Shown: positions 43,743-52,580, counted from the first letter of the stretch. The stretch: 64,000 nucleotides of DNA from Aphodovivens sp036306585 (GCA_036306585.1 JAXJZF010000004.1:1-64000), one strand, 5' to 3'. Program-made: numbers and translations. Notes: a model not told the origin generated them from the sequence alone.

Positions 43743-44840
43743 ATGTCTGACAAGGAATCGAAGGAGCTGCAAGAGGCCGCGCGCCGCGTCGACGACGCGC
43801 ACGCCTACCTGCATATCGACGACAAGGAAGCCGAGCTTGACCAGCTCGATGAGGAGATCGCCCAACCGGGGTTCTGGGACGACACGTCCCATGCCCAGGC
43901 GGTTTCCAAGCAGGCCAGCAACGTGCGCGCCACCATCCAGGAATACGAGGACGCGCGCAGCCTGCTCGGCGACGTGCGCACCGCCTTCGAGCTGGCGGGG
44001 GAGGACCCCGCCTTCGAGGAGGAGGCGCAGGCGGGGCTCGCGCGCCTGGAGAAACTGCTCGACGGCCTTGAAGTGTCCTCGTGGTTCTCGGGACGCTTCG
44101 ATTCCGGCGACGCCATCCTCAGCATCAACCCCGGCCAGGGCGGTCTCGAGGCGCAGGACTGGACCGAAATGCTCTACCGCATGTACACCCGCTACGCCGA
44201 AGGCAAGGGGTGGAAGGTACGCGACCTCGACGTGGTGCCCGGCTCCGACGCCGTGGGCCTGGACAAGGCAACCATCCAGGTGGAGGGTCGCAACGCCTAC
44301 GGCATGCTCACCAGCGAGTCGGGCGTGCACCGTTTGGTGCGTATCAGCCCCACCGACGATAAGAAGCGCCGCCACACCACCTTCGCCAGCGTGGAGGTGC
44401 TGCCGGTGCTGCCCGACGACATCGAGGTGGACCTCAACCCTGCCGATGTGCGCGTGGACGTGTACCGCTCCAGCGGCCCCGGCGGTCAGTGCGTCAACAC
44501 CACCGACTCGGCCGTGCGCCTGACGCATATGCCCACCGGCATCGTCGTGACCTGCCAAAACGAGAAAAGCCAGCTGCAGAACAAGGAAGCCGCCTTCAAG
44601 GTGCTGCGCGCGAAGCTCTACGAGCTTGAGCGTCGCAAGCGCGAGGAGGAGTTGGCGCAGCTGCGCGGCGAGCGCATGGAGAACACCTTCGGCAGCCAGA
44701 TCCGCAACTACGTGCTGTACCCCTACCAGATGGTGAAGGACCTGCGCAGCGGCATCGAGACGGGTAACGTCGACGCGGTGCTGGGCGGCGACATCGAGGA
44801 GTTCGTGCTGGGCTATCACCGCTGGAAGGCAGCGCAGTAA
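43743..44840 (+). CDS. prfB: Peptide chain release factor 2, with SPT in place of SPF
   Basis: This 365-residue factor should release peptides at UGA and UAA. The catalytic GGQ is intact in SSGPGGQCVNTTDSAVRL (247-249), and the coiled N-terminal domain has the RF2 WWD-like GFWDDTSHAQAV. The class is RF2 by RLVRISP and by the INPGQGGLEAQDWTEML segment. The tripeptide that reads the stop codon in RF2 is Ser-Pro-Phe; here the codons at 44346-44354 encode Ser-Pro-Thr (ISPTDDKKRRHTTF, residues 201-214), partly like the Pro-x-Thr of RF1. The frame is open from the ATG, so the programmed +1 frameshift of many prfB genes is absent. The stop-codon consequence is unknown. Confidence 0.93.
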   Translation: MSDKESKELQEAARRVDDAHAYLHIDDKEAELDQLDEEIAQPGFWDDTSHAQAVSKQASNVRATIQEYEDARSLLGDVRTAFELAGEDPAFEEEAQAGLARLEKLLDGLEVSSWFSGRFDSGDAILSINPGQGGLEAQDWTEMLYRMYTRYAEGKGWKVRDLDVVPGSDAVGLDKATIQVEGRNAYGMLTSESGVHRLVRISPTDDKKRRHTTFASVEVLPVLPDDIEVDLNPADVRVDVYRSSGPGGQCVNTTDSAVRLTHMPTGIVVTCQNEKSQLQNKEAAFKVLRAKLYELERRKREEELAQLRGERMENTFGSQIRNYVLYPYQMVKDLRSGIETGNVDAVLGGDIEEFVLGYHRWKAAQ

Positions 44841-44848
44841 GGCGGCGC

Positions 44849-44874
44849 GTGGATTCCGCATACCCGGAATCCAC
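44849..44874 (+). terminator. Hairpin after prfB
   Basis: GTGGATTCCG-CATACC-CGGAATCCAC is a perfect 10-base stem starting 9 bases after the prfB stop. There is no T tract, so it may be a weak or factor-assisted stop. Confidence 0.55.
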
Positions 44875-44938
44875 CGCATTCGCAGCGGATTCTCCCATGG
44901 GGATTTGATATACGCCTGCCATCGGGGCAGGTCGCGTG

Positions 44939-44944
44939 TAGAAT
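44939..44944 (+). promoter_or_regulatory. Candidate -10 of the transketolase genes
   Basis: TAGAAT lies 62 bases before the transketolase start, after the prfB hairpin. A second small hairpin, CCTGCC-ATCGG-GGCAGG, lies directly upstream in the -35 area. The -35 itself is weak. Confidence 0.35.
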
Positions 44945-45005
44945 GATGCGAAGAAGACCTGGCGCGCTGCGCGCGCCGCGACCACGAGGAAAGGATGGGC
45001 AGCCT

Positions 45006-45851
45006 ATGGAGGCACAGCAGTTGGCCGAGCAGGCCCGGCGCATGCGCATCGACATCGTGCGCATGATCGCCGAGGCGGGAAGCGGCCATCCCGGCGGATC
45101 CCTGTCATGCGCCGACATCATGACGGCGCTGTACTTCGGGGGCGTGATGGATTACCGTCCCGACGACCCCGCTTGGGAGGATCGCGACCGGTTCATCCTG
45201 GCGAAGGGCCATGCGGCGCCGGCGTTGTACGCCACGCTCGCGCTGGCTGGCTATTTCCCCGAAGAAGAGCTGATGACGCTGCGCAAGCTGGGCAGCAGGC
45301 TGCAGGGGCATCCCGATTCCAACCAGGTGCCCGGTGTGGAGGTTTCCACCGGCTCGCTGGGCCAGGGGCTGTCCATCGCGGCCGGCGCCGCGGCGGGTCT
45401 CAAGCTCGACGGCAAGCCGCAGACGGTGTTCGCCCTGCTGGGTGACGGCGAGTGCCAGGAGGGTCAGGTGTGGGAGGCCGCCATGTTCGCGGCGCACCGC
45501 AAGCTGGACAACCTGGTGGCCATCATCGACCGCAACGGGTTGCAGATCGACGGCGCGACCGAAGACGTGTGCGATCCCGGCGACATCGCTGCCAAGCTCA
45601 CTGCGTTCGGGTGGGATGCCCGCGAGGTCGACGGCCACGACATCCCCGCGCTCATCGAGGCGTTCAAGGCGGCAAAGGCCGACCGCGGCGGCAAGCCGCA
45701 TGCGTTCATCGCCCGCACCGTGAAGGGAAAGGGCGTAAGCTTCATGGAAGGCCAGGCGGGCTGGCACGGCAAGGCGCCCAACGCCGAGCAGCTGACCCAG
45801 GCGCTCGCCGACCTGGGCGTAGAAGAGGGAGAGGAGGCCTGCCGTGGTTAA
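45006..45851 (+). CDS. Transketolase, N-terminal (thiamine-binding) subunit
   Basis: This 281-residue protein is the first half of a split transketolase that exchanges two-carbon units in the pentose phosphate pathway. It holds the thiamine-diphosphate part: AEAGSGHPGGSLSCADIMTA, ILAKGHAAPALYATLALAGY, VEVSTGSLGQGLSIAAGAAA, and the TPP motif LLGDGECQEGQVWEAAMFAA with AIIDRNGLQIDG. FIARTVKGKGVSFMEG and WHGKAPNAEQ end the domain. Start is the ATG at 45006, with GAGGAAAGG about 11 bases upstream. Its end overlaps the second subunit gene by 8 bases. Split transketolases are usual in many anaerobes and archaea. Confidence 0.92.
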   Translation: MEAQQLAEQARRMRIDIVRMIAEAGSGHPGGSLSCADIMTALYFGGVMDYRPDDPAWEDRDRFILAKGHAAPALYATLALAGYFPEEELMTLRKLGSRLQGHPDSNQVPGVEVSTGSLGQGLSIAAGAAAGLKLDGKPQTVFALLGDGECQEGQVWEAAMFAAHRKLDNLVAIIDRNGLQIDGATEDVCDPGDIAAKLTAFGWDAREVDGHDIPALIEAFKAAKADRGGKPHAFIARTVKGKGVSFMEGQAGWHGKAPNAEQLTQALADLGVEEGEEACRG

Positions 45852-46824
45852 GCTTGCAAGCGAAGCCGAGAAGCAGGTGAAGCGCGCCACGCGCGCCGCA
45901 TACGGTGTGACGCTGGCCGAGCTGGCCGCCGAGGGCCTGCCGGTGGTCGCGGTCGATGCCGACCTGACCGGTTCCACCACCACCAAGAAATTTGCCGAGG
46001 CCGACCCCGCCTATGCCGATAGGCTGTTCAATTGCGGCATCGCCGAGCAGAACATGATCGATGTCGCCGCCGGACTGGCCATCACGGGCCACATCGCGTT
46101 CACCGGATCGTTCGCCGTGTTCGGCACCGGGCGCGCCTACGATCAGATCCGCAACACGGTGGCCTATAGCAAGCTCAACGTGAAGGTGGCTCCCACGCAT
46201 GCGGGCATCTCGGTGGGCCCCGACGGCGGCAGCCATCAGATGCTCGAGGACATCTCGCTGATGCGCGGGCTGCCGGGCATGCGCGTGCTGGTGCCGGCCG
46301 ACTATGCCGCCGCCCGCGCCGCCATCCGCGCTGCCGCCACCACCGATGGCCCGGTGTATGTGCGCATGGGCCGTGCTTCGGTGCCCGCGGTGTACGCCGA
46401 TGGCGTCGAGCTTCAGATCGGGCACGCCTACACGCTGCGCGAGGGGGCGGATGCCACCATCGTCGCATGCGGCGTGGAGGTGGAGCAGGCGATGAACGCC
46501 GCCGAAACGCTTGCCGACGAGGGCATCGAGGCCGAGGTCATCGACGCGTTCTCAGTGAAGCCGCTCGACGAGGAAGCCATCGTCGCGTCGGTTGCCAAAA
46601 CAGGATGCGCCGTGGTGGCCGAGGAGCACAGCATATATGGCGGCCTGGGCTCGGCGGTGGCCGAAACGCTCGCGCGCCGTAATCCCGCGCCGGTGGAATT
46701 CGTCGGCGTGCAGGACCGCTTCGGCAAATCGGGCGAGTTCGAGGAGCTTCTGGGCTACTTCCATCTGGATGCCGCCGCGATTGTCGAAGCTGTGAAAAAG
46801 GCCATTGCCCGCAAAGCCATCTGA
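45844..46824 (+). CDS. Transketolase, C-terminal subunit
   Basis: This 326-residue second half of transketolase carries the pyrimidine-binding and C-terminal domains. DADLTGSTTTKKFAEADPAY, NCGIAEQNMIDVAAGLAITG (catalytic Glu in the IAEQNM block), TGSFAVFGTGRAYDQIRNTV, THAGISVGPDGGSHQMLEDI and LVPADYAAARAAIRAAA are diagnostic. The GTG start overlaps the upstream subunit gene by 8 bases, so the two chains are made in equal amounts. The -10 of ftsE begins inside its stop codon. Confidence 0.93.
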   Translation: MVKLASEAEKQVKRATRAAYGVTLAELAAEGLPVVAVDADLTGSTTTKKFAEADPAYADRLFNCGIAEQNMIDVAAGLAITGHIAFTGSFAVFGTGRAYDQIRNTVAYSKLNVKVAPTHAGISVGPDGGSHQMLEDISLMRGLPGMRVLVPADYAAARAAIRAAATTDGPVYVRMGRASVPAVYADGVELQIGHAYTLREGADATIVACGVEVEQAMNAAETLADEGIEAEVIDAFSVKPLDEEAIVASVAKTGCAVVAEEHSIYGGLGSAVAETLARRNPAPVEFVGVQDRFGKSGEFEELLGYFHLDAAAIVEAVKKAIARKAI

Positions 46825-46830
46825 TACACT
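46822..46830 (+). promoter_or_regulatory. Extended -10 promoter of ftsE
   Basis: TGA-TACACT is an extended -10 whose TG lies in the transketolase stop codon. It is 44 bases before the ftsE GTG. No clear -35 is seen. Confidence 0.5.
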
Positions 46831-46873
46831 ATTTCAGTTGTCTCAGTACATCGCAATTCGAACGGAGCATTCT

Positions 46874-47731
46874 GTGACTAACGAAATCAATCAGGCGACA
46901 GGCGCCGTGCAGCCGCCGCGCCAGCGCGCCCGCGCATCGCGCGGGGCTCATTCGCGCCAGGCGCAGATGAGCGCGCAGCTGTCGCAGTCGCTTCCCGTGC
47001 TGGAAGTGGACGACATCCCGCAGCAGACGGGAACCCCCGTCATCACGTTCGATCATGTGACGAAGGTATATCCCGCCCAGCCAAACCGTCCCGCCCTGTC
47101 CGATATCTCGCTGCAGATCTACGCCGGCGAGTTCATCTTCCTGGTGGGTCATTCCGGCTCCGGCAAGTCCACCTTCATCCGCATGCTCATCCGCGAGATC
47201 AAGCCCACGCAAGGCCACATCTACGTGGCTGGCGAGGATCTGGCCAACATGCGCAATTGGCGCGTGCCCTACCTGCGCCGCAACATCGGCTGCGTGTTCC
47301 AGGACTTCAAGCTGCTGCCCAACAAGACGGTGTTCGAGAACGTGGCGTTCGCGCTCGAGGTAATCGGCAAGAGCCGCCACGTCATCAAGACCCAGGTGCC
47401 CGAGGTTCTTCGTCTCGTGGGCCTGCAGGACAAGCTCAACAAGATGCCCGACCAGCTGTCCGGCGGCGAGCAGCAGCGCGTGTCCATCGCACGCGCCATC
47501 GTCAACCGTCCTCCTTTGCTGGTGTGCGACGAGCCCACGGGCAACCTCGACCCGCAAACCTCCCGCGGCATCATGGATCTGCTCGAGCGCATCAACCGCA
47601 CGGGCACCACGGTGCTGGTGGCAACTCACGACCGCGAGATGGTCGATAACATGCGCCGCCGCGTCATCGCGCTTGAGCGCGGCCAGCTGACGCGCGACCA
47701 GGACAGGGGGGTGTACGGTTTCGATGTCTAG
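46874..47731 (+). CDS. ftsE: Cell-division ABC ATPase FtsE with an N-terminal extension
   Basis: This 285-residue protein starts at the GTG at 46874, with GGAG 6 bases upstream. From about residue 57 it is a standard FtsE: ITFDHVTKVYPAQPNRPALS, Walker A GHSGSGKST, RNIGCVFQDFKLLPNKTVFE, signature LSGGEQQRVSIARAIVNRPP, Walker B LLVCDEPTGNLD and VATHDREMVDNMRRRVIALE. FtsEX transmits a signal from the divisome to extracellular wall hydrolases. Typical FtsE has about 225 residues; here the first 56 (TNEINQATGAVQPPRQRARA and a Gln/Ser-rich stretch) are extra, probably disordered, and rich in basic residues. The next gene ftsX overlaps by 8 bases. Confidence 0.92.
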   Translation: MTNEINQATGAVQPPRQRARASRGAHSRQAQMSAQLSQSLPVLEVDDIPQQTGTPVITFDHVTKVYPAQPNRPALSDISLQIYAGEFIFLVGHSGSGKSTFIRMLIREIKPTQGHIYVAGEDLANMRNWRVPYLRRNIGCVFQDFKLLPNKTVFENVAFALEVIGKSRHVIKTQVPEVLRLVGLQDKLNKMPDQLSGGEQQRVSIARAIVNRPPLLVCDEPTGNLDPQTSRGIMDLLERINRTGTTVLVATHDREMVDNMRRRVIALERGQLTRDQDRGVYGFDV

Positions 47732-48629
47732 TCTGTTCTATTTCCTTCGCGAATCGCTCACGGGCTTCACGCGCCATCTCTCCACGGCGCTGGGCTCCAT
47801 CATCACCATCTTCCTGTCGCTGCTCATCATCGGCATCTTCTTGGTGGGCGGCCGGATGGTGTCCAACATCATCTCCTCGGTGGAAAGCGAAGTGTCCATC
47901 ACGGCGTACGTCTCCGATGAGGCGTCGCAGGAGGACATCGACTCCGTCATGGATTTCGTCTCATCGCAGGAAGGCGTCGCCTCGGTGGGCTTCACCACCA
48001 AGGACCAGGCGCTGCAGAACTTCCAGTCCACCAGCTCCGATATTGTCGACGCCCTGGACGGCACCAACCCGCTGCCGGGCTCCATCGACATCGAGCTTTC
48101 CGATCCGCAGCTGGTCGAGCAGGTGGCCAACGCCCTGGTGGACAACTCCACCTACCAGCAGATCTGCGACACCGAGGGCAATCCCTCCGAGGATGTCCGC
48201 TACGGTGAGAAATCGGTTGAGCGCCTGTTCTCGCTGACCAACTACGTCCGCTACATCGGCGTGGCGTTGGTGGCCTTGCTCATCTTCATCGCCATGGTGT
48301 TCATAAACAACACCATCCGCCTCGCCATCCTGGCGCGCCGTAAGGAGATCGCCATCATGCGCTTGGTTGGGGCAAGCAATGGGTTTATCCGCGGTCCGTT
48401 CCTGATGGAGGGCGCGCTGCACGCCATCATCGGCTCGCTGCTGGCGATCGGCTGCCTCGAGCTTCTGAGGAACTTCGCATTGCCCCAGGTGCAGGGTGCG
48501 CTTGCGTTCTTGCCGTTCGATCTAAATTTCAGCACATTCCTCTACATCTACGTAATCCTGTTCGTCGCGGGCCTGATCATCGGCTTGGTGGGTTCCGCCC
48601 TGGCGATGCGCCGTTACCTCAAGGTGTAG
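47724..48629 (+). CDS. ftsX: Cell-division permease-like protein FtsX
   Basis: This 301-residue membrane partner of FtsE has one N-terminal helix (SIITIFLSLLIIGIFLVGG, about 25-44). An extracellular domain of about 120 residues follows (VESEVSITAYVSDEASQEDI, GSIDIELSDPQLVEQVANAL) and then three C-terminal helices, with RRKEIAIMRLVGASNGFIRG between, the classical FtsX/MacB coupling element. The outer domain usually contacts a peptidoglycan hydrolase or its activator. The neighbouring S41 protease may be a functional partner, as ctpA often lies beside ftsEX in Gram-positives. Confidence 0.94.
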   Translation: MSSLFYFLRESLTGFTRHLSTALGSIITIFLSLLIIGIFLVGGRMVSNIISSVESEVSITAYVSDEASQEDIDSVMDFVSSQEGVASVGFTTKDQALQNFQSTSSDIVDALDGTNPLPGSIDIELSDPQLVEQVANALVDNSTYQQICDTEGNPSEDVRYGEKSVERLFSLTNYVRYIGVALVALLIFIAMVFINNTIRLAILARRKEIAIMRLVGASNGFIRGPFLMEGALHAIIGSLLAIGCLELLRNFALPQVQGALAFLPFDLNFSTFLYIYVILFVAGLIIGLVGSALAMRRYLKV

Positions 48630-48650
48630 GCGGAGGCGCAAACCCTCACC

Positions 48651-49931
48651 ATGGCTCAACACGGCAACAGCAAGAAGGTTGCGGCTTCCGCGCGCAAGGC
48701 GCGGGAGCGCAACCTTCGCATTATCAGGGCGTTTTGCTCGATCATCATCCTCGTCATCGTGTTCTGCCTGGGATTTTTCGTGCGCGGCGACCAAACCGTG
48801 CTCTCCGCTCTGGGCTTCACCGCCCTTGTGGGCGACCAGCCCGCCCCCGGCGCCGAGGAGCAGGTGAACGTGTACAACTCGCTGTCTAGCCGCGTCGAGG
48901 AGGTGGAGGATATCCTCGCCAACGAGAGCCTGGATTCCTACGACCTCGACCAGGCTACGTCCAGCGCATTCTCATCGTGGGCCGAAACCACCCACGATCC
49001 GTACCTGCGCTATTACGATTCCTCCCAATACGCCCAGCTTGAACAGGACGGCGGCGACGATTACGACGGCATCGGCGTGCTGTTCGGCGAATCAAACGGC
49101 AACGCGTATGCCGTGGATGTGTTCGAGGGGTCGCCCGCGCAGATCGCCGGGGTGCAGCAGGGCGATTACGTGGTGGCGATCGACGGGGACCGTGGGCGCC
49201 AGTGGTCGCAGACCGACGTTGTCGCCGCCCTCGATCGCGAGGAGGGTTCCGATGTGGTGATCACGTGGCGTCGTCCTGAAACCCAGGGTGCCGAGGGTGG
49301 CGAGGAGTTCTCCACGGCGTTGAAGGTGGTTGAGATCTCGCAGTCGAACGTCGACACCGTTTTAGGCGACGGGGGCGTGGGCGTCATCACCTTGCGCCAG
49401 ATCACCGGCAACTCCGCCGATCTTGTGCGCCAGGCGGTCGAGGACCTCGAGTCCCAAGGCGCCCAGGCGTATGTCCTCGATCTGCGCGACGTTCCCGGCG
49501 GCTACTTGTCCCAGGCGGTCGAGATCGCCAACCTGTTCGTGCGCAATGGGATCATCGTGCAGATCCAAACCACCGATGGCACCAGCAACCGCCAGGCGAG
49601 CGGCGAGGCCGTCACCGACAGGCCGCTGGCGGTCCTGGTAAACGGGAACACCTCCGCTGCCGCCGAGGTGCTCGCTGCGGCGCTGCAAGACAACCAACGC
49701 GCCACCCTGGTGGGACAGACCACCATGGGCAAGGGGTCGGTGCAGGTCATCCGCGAGCTGTCCTTCGGCGGCGCCTTGCGTTACACCGCCGCTTACTACC
49801 TCAGCCCGCAAGGGCGCAGCATCGACGGGCTTGGTGTGGCTCCCGATGTCATGGTCGAGCGCTCCGAAGGAGGCTCCGACAACCAACTGTCGCTAGCGGT
49901 GGAAACCGTCCAATCGGCCATAGCGGGGTAG
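48651..49931 (+). CDS. S41-family carboxyl-terminal processing protease
   Basis: This 426-residue membrane-anchored protease has one N-terminal signal-anchor (about 24-44, IIRAFCSIIILVIVFCLGFF) and acts outside. An acidic helix region precedes a PDZ domain (about 138-205: GIGVLFGESNGNAYAVDVFE, GSPAQIAGVQQGDYVVAIDG). The S41 core has VLDLRDVPGGYLSQAVEIAN, the catalytic serine in NGNTSAAAEVLAAAL (S335) and the catalytic lysine in TMGKGSVQVIREL (K361), followed by GRSIDGLGVAPDV. It resembles CtpA/CtpB proteases that trim secreted or wall proteins. It lies 21 bases after ftsX and 2 bases before the RNase R gene. Confidence 0.92.
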   Translation: MAQHGNSKKVAASARKARERNLRIIRAFCSIIILVIVFCLGFFVRGDQTVLSALGFTALVGDQPAPGAEEQVNVYNSLSSRVEEVEDILANESLDSYDLDQATSSAFSSWAETTHDPYLRYYDSSQYAQLEQDGGDDYDGIGVLFGESNGNAYAVDVFEGSPAQIAGVQQGDYVVAIDGDRGRQWSQTDVVAALDREEGSDVVITWRRPETQGAEGGEEFSTALKVVEISQSNVDTVLGDGGVGVITLRQITGNSADLVRQAVEDLESQGAQAYVLDLRDVPGGYLSQAVEIANLFVRNGIIVQIQTTDGTSNRQASGEAVTDRPLAVLVNGNTSAAAEVLAAALQDNQRATLVGQTTMGKGSVQVIRELSFGGALRYTAAYYLSPQGRSIDGLGVAPDVMVERSEGGSDNQLSLAVETVQSAIAG

Positions 49932-49933
49932 GC

Positions 49934-52027
49934 ATGGCGAGGTCGCGTTCCCATACGCGTCGACCCGCCCGCAGCATGCCGCGCGGCACCGTGACGGTGC
50001 ATGCGGAGGGATACGGCTTCGTTCGCACGGCAGAAGGCGAGTATTTCATTCCCTCTGCCAAATTGTGCGGGGCCTTCGACGGCGATGTCGTCGAGATCGC
50101 CCCTCTGCCCGCTTCGGCTTCTAAGCAGCACCGCCGGGCCACCGCTTCCCAAGGCCGTTTCGGCGGCAGGCCCGCCGCGCGCGTGGTGCGCGTGGTCGAG
50201 CGCGCGCACGAGGTGCTGGTGGGCCGCTACGAGGTGGCCGACCCCTTCGGCGTGGTCATTCCCGAGGACCCGCTGATCCCCTACGATATCTTCACCCAGC
50301 GCAGCGCCAACCCCGATATTCCCGATGGGGCGCTGGTGCGGGTGCGCATCTCCACCTACCCGTCGCGAAAATCGGCTGCGACGGGCGTCGTCGAGGAGGT
50401 GCTGGGTGCCGCCGATGCATGCGGCGTGGGCGTCGAGAGCATCATCGCGCGCCATAAGCTGCCGGTGCGCTTCTCTCAACGTTGCAAGGAAGAGGCAGCT
50501 TCTCTTTCCTTGGACGCGGAAGGGGCCCTCGTGCGCGGTTATGCCGATCTGCGTTCGCGCTGCGTGTTCACTATCGACCCGGCAGACGCGCGCGATTTCG
50601 ACGATGCTCTGTCGTTGGAGCCCGCTCCAACCGAAGATTCCGTACCCGTCGACGGGAGGCAGAGGCGACCCTCGTGCCTGGAAGGCCGCGGTTGGGAGGG
50701 GGCGGGGGCCGTCCGCTGGCGCCTGGGCGTGCATATCGCCGACGTCTCGGCATACGTGCCCTGGGGCTCCTCCATCGATTTGGACGCGCGCGATCGCGCC
50801 ACCAGCGCCTATCTGGTCGATCGCGTGATCCCCATGCTGCCCGAGCGCCTATCCAACGACCTGTGCTCCCTGCGTCCCGCCGAGGAGCGGCTGACGATGA
50901 CGGTCGACCTGTTTCTGGATGGTCAGGCGCGCATCGCAGCCTACCGCATCTATCCGGCCGTCATCCGCTCGGATGCCCGTTTGACTTACGGTCAGGTGCA
51001 GGAACGCCTCGACGGCGTGCATGCGAGCGAAGTCGGTGACGGCGTCCCGCAGGCTGTGCACGAGCGGTTGGACCCCCTCGCGCGCCTGGCGGCGAAGCGT
51101 GCATCGCTCAGGAAGGCGGCGGGCGGGATCGAGTTCCCCTCCACCGAGGCGAAAGTGCGCTTGGATGCCGATGGCAGGCCCGTTTCCGTCGCACTGCGCC
51201 GCAAGACGCAGGCTACCGCGCTGGTGGAGGAGGCGATGGTGCTAGCCAACGATGCCGTAGCGCATTTCCTGGTGGAGAGGGAGAGCCCTGGGCTGTTCCG
51301 CGTGCATGAGCGTCCCGCGGTCGACGGGTTGGCGGCCTTGGTTCCGATGTTCGAGGAGTTCGCCTGGTTCGGCAAGGTGGATTCCACGCGATTCGCGCTG
51401 GGCGACCCGTTCGCCGTCCAAGCGGCGCTCGAGGCAAGCGCCGGCCGCAGCGAGGGCGAGCTGGTGGGCCAGTTGCTGCTGCGTTCGATGAAGCGGGCCG
51501 ACTACCGTCCCGTCTGCGAGGGCCATTACGGCCTGGCGAGCAAGGCATACGCACACTTCACGTCTCCCATCCGCCGCTACCCCGACCTCGTGGTGCACCG
51601 CATGCTCAAGGCCCAGCTTTACGGCAGGCCCGAGCTGTACGATCAGGAGGTCGCCGCGCTGGGGTGGCTGGGCAGGCATTGCTCCAAACGGGAGCGCGAG
51701 GCCGACGCCGCCGCGCGCGAAACCCAGGAACTAAAGCTGATAGAGCTTTTGGAGGGCCATGTGGGCGAGGCGTTCTCGGCGGTGGTCTCCGGAGTCGCGC
51801 CCTATGGGCTGTACGTGCGTCTGGACAACACCGCCGAAGGGGTGCTGCCCGTGCGCAGGCTGGGATCGGAGTACTTCTCCCACGATGCCGACCTGCACAG
51901 GCTGGTGGGGGAGGAAAGCGGGCGCATCTGGCGTTTGGGGCAGCGCATCGCCGTCGTGCTCATCGCCGCTGACGCGCGCCGTCGTCAGTTGGAATTCAGG
52001 CTTGCAGGGGAAGGGGGCAGAGCATGA
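49934..52027 (+). CDS. rnr: RNase R-like exoribonuclease
   Basis: This 697-residue processive 3'-5' exonuclease for structured RNA has an N-terminal cold-shock-like domain (about 15-60, RGTVTVHAEGYGFVRTAEGE), a second OB region, the RNB catalytic domain and a C-terminal S1 domain (about 605-690, VGEAFSAVVSGVAPYGLYVR). The four-aspartate centre is visible in DPADARDFDDALSLE, with HIADVSAYVPWGSSIDLDAR and LCSLRPAEERLTMTVDLFLD. SPIRRYPDLVVHRML is also conserved. The long basic tail of E. coli RNase R is missing. About 20 residues near 235-255 (VPVDGRQRRPSCLEGRGWEG) interrupt the RNB core. Its stop overlaps the fabT start by 4 bases. Confidence 0.93.
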   Translation: MARSRSHTRRPARSMPRGTVTVHAEGYGFVRTAEGEYFIPSAKLCGAFDGDVVEIAPLPASASKQHRRATASQGRFGGRPAARVVRVVERAHEVLVGRYEVADPFGVVIPEDPLIPYDIFTQRSANPDIPDGALVRVRISTYPSRKSAATGVVEEVLGAADACGVGVESIIARHKLPVRFSQRCKEEAASLSLDAEGALVRGYADLRSRCVFTIDPADARDFDDALSLEPAPTEDSVPVDGRQRRPSCLEGRGWEGAGAVRWRLGVHIADVSAYVPWGSSIDLDARDRATSAYLVDRVIPMLPERLSNDLCSLRPAEERLTMTVDLFLDGQARIAAYRIYPAVIRSDARLTYGQVQERLDGVHASEVGDGVPQAVHERLDPLARLAAKRASLRKAAGGIEFPSTEAKVRLDADGRPVSVALRRKTQATALVEEAMVLANDAVAHFLVERESPGLFRVHERPAVDGLAALVPMFEEFAWFGKVDSTRFALGDPFAVQAALEASAGRSEGELVGQLLLRSMKRADYRPVCEGHYGLASKAYAHFTSPIRRYPDLVVHRMLKAQLYGRPELYDQEVAALGWLGRHCSKREREADAAARETQELKLIELLEGHVGEAFSAVVSGVAPYGLYVRLDNTAEGVLPVRRLGSEYFSHDADLHRLVGEESGRIWRLGQRIAVVLIAADARRRQLEFRLAGEGGRA

Positions 52028-52461
52028 GCTCGCGCGCCGACATCGACGATCTGCTTTCCGAGACGTTCAATTCCATCCTGCGCATCGAGGAGCGCTCGCT
52101 GGACAACCGCCTGACCGAAGGACTCACCATCACCGAGGTGCACACCATCGTGGCAATCGGCATGTACGAGCAGAACCCCATGAACGTGGTGGCGGCGCGC
52201 CTGTGCGTGACCACCGCGACGCTCACCGCAGCGGTGCGCAAGTTGGTGGACAAGGGGTTCGTGCGCCGCACGCGCGACGAGGAGGACCGACGCAAGGTGA
52301 TGCTCGCGCTCACGAAGAAGGGGCGGCTGGTGTACCGCGCGCACAGCCTATTCCACAAGCAGATGATCGACGAGGCGCTCGCCGACCTCACCGGAGAGGA
52401 GGAGCGTGTGTTCACGGACGCCCTGGTGAAGGTCAAGGCGTTCTTCGACGAGCGCGCCTAG
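52024..52461 (+). CDS. fabT: FabT-like MarR-family regulator of fatty-acid synthesis
   Basis: This 145-residue winged-helix protein closely follows the streptococcal FabT pattern: SETFNSILRIEE, TITEVHTIVAIGMYEQN, the recognition region VVAARLCVTTATLTAAVRKL, the wing FVRRTRDEEDRRKVMLALT, and KKGRLVYRAHSLFHKQM. FabT represses fatty-acid genes when acyl-ACP is abundant. The gene lies 162 bases upstream of acpP and the whole fab cluster, and FabT-like boxes are found in that gap. Start ATG overlaps the rnr stop (ATGA), so it is expressed with RNase R as well. A generic MarR role is the alternative, but context makes FabT far likelier. Confidence 0.82.
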   Translation: MSSRADIDDLLSETFNSILRIEERSLDNRLTEGLTITEVHTIVAIGMYEQNPMNVVAARLCVTTATLTAAVRKLVDKGFVRRTRDEEDRRKVMLALTKKGRLVYRAHSLFHKQMIDEALADLTGEEERVFTDALVKVKAFFDERA

Positions 52462-52534
52462 CGTCCGCCGCATGCCGTCGCGACAGCTTAATGCGGGCAT
52501 CGCCGCAGAAATAATGGAGGCAAGGACGGGGGTG

Positions 52535-52564
52535 TTGCAAAGGCGTTGCGGTCCCTTGTAAAAT
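52535..52564 (+). promoter_or_regulatory. Promoter of the fab cluster
   Basis: TTGCAA (52535-52540), an 18-base spacer and TAAAAT (52559-52564) form a promoter whose start point (about 52571) is just upstream of the FabT-like boxes. Confidence 0.6.
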
Positions 52565-52580
52565 ATTCCACATGGCAATT

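Noticed and set aside
43743..43900. A programmed +1 frameshift in prfB
   Set aside because: The frame is open from the ATG to the end and contains no internal in-frame UGA with a CUU slip site near the start.
45006..46824. A 1-deoxyxylulose-5-phosphate synthase
   Set aside because: The split into two chains and the HPGGSLS, AKGHAAP and VSTGSLGQG blocks fit transketolase halves; DXS is a single chain of about 620 residues with different signatures.
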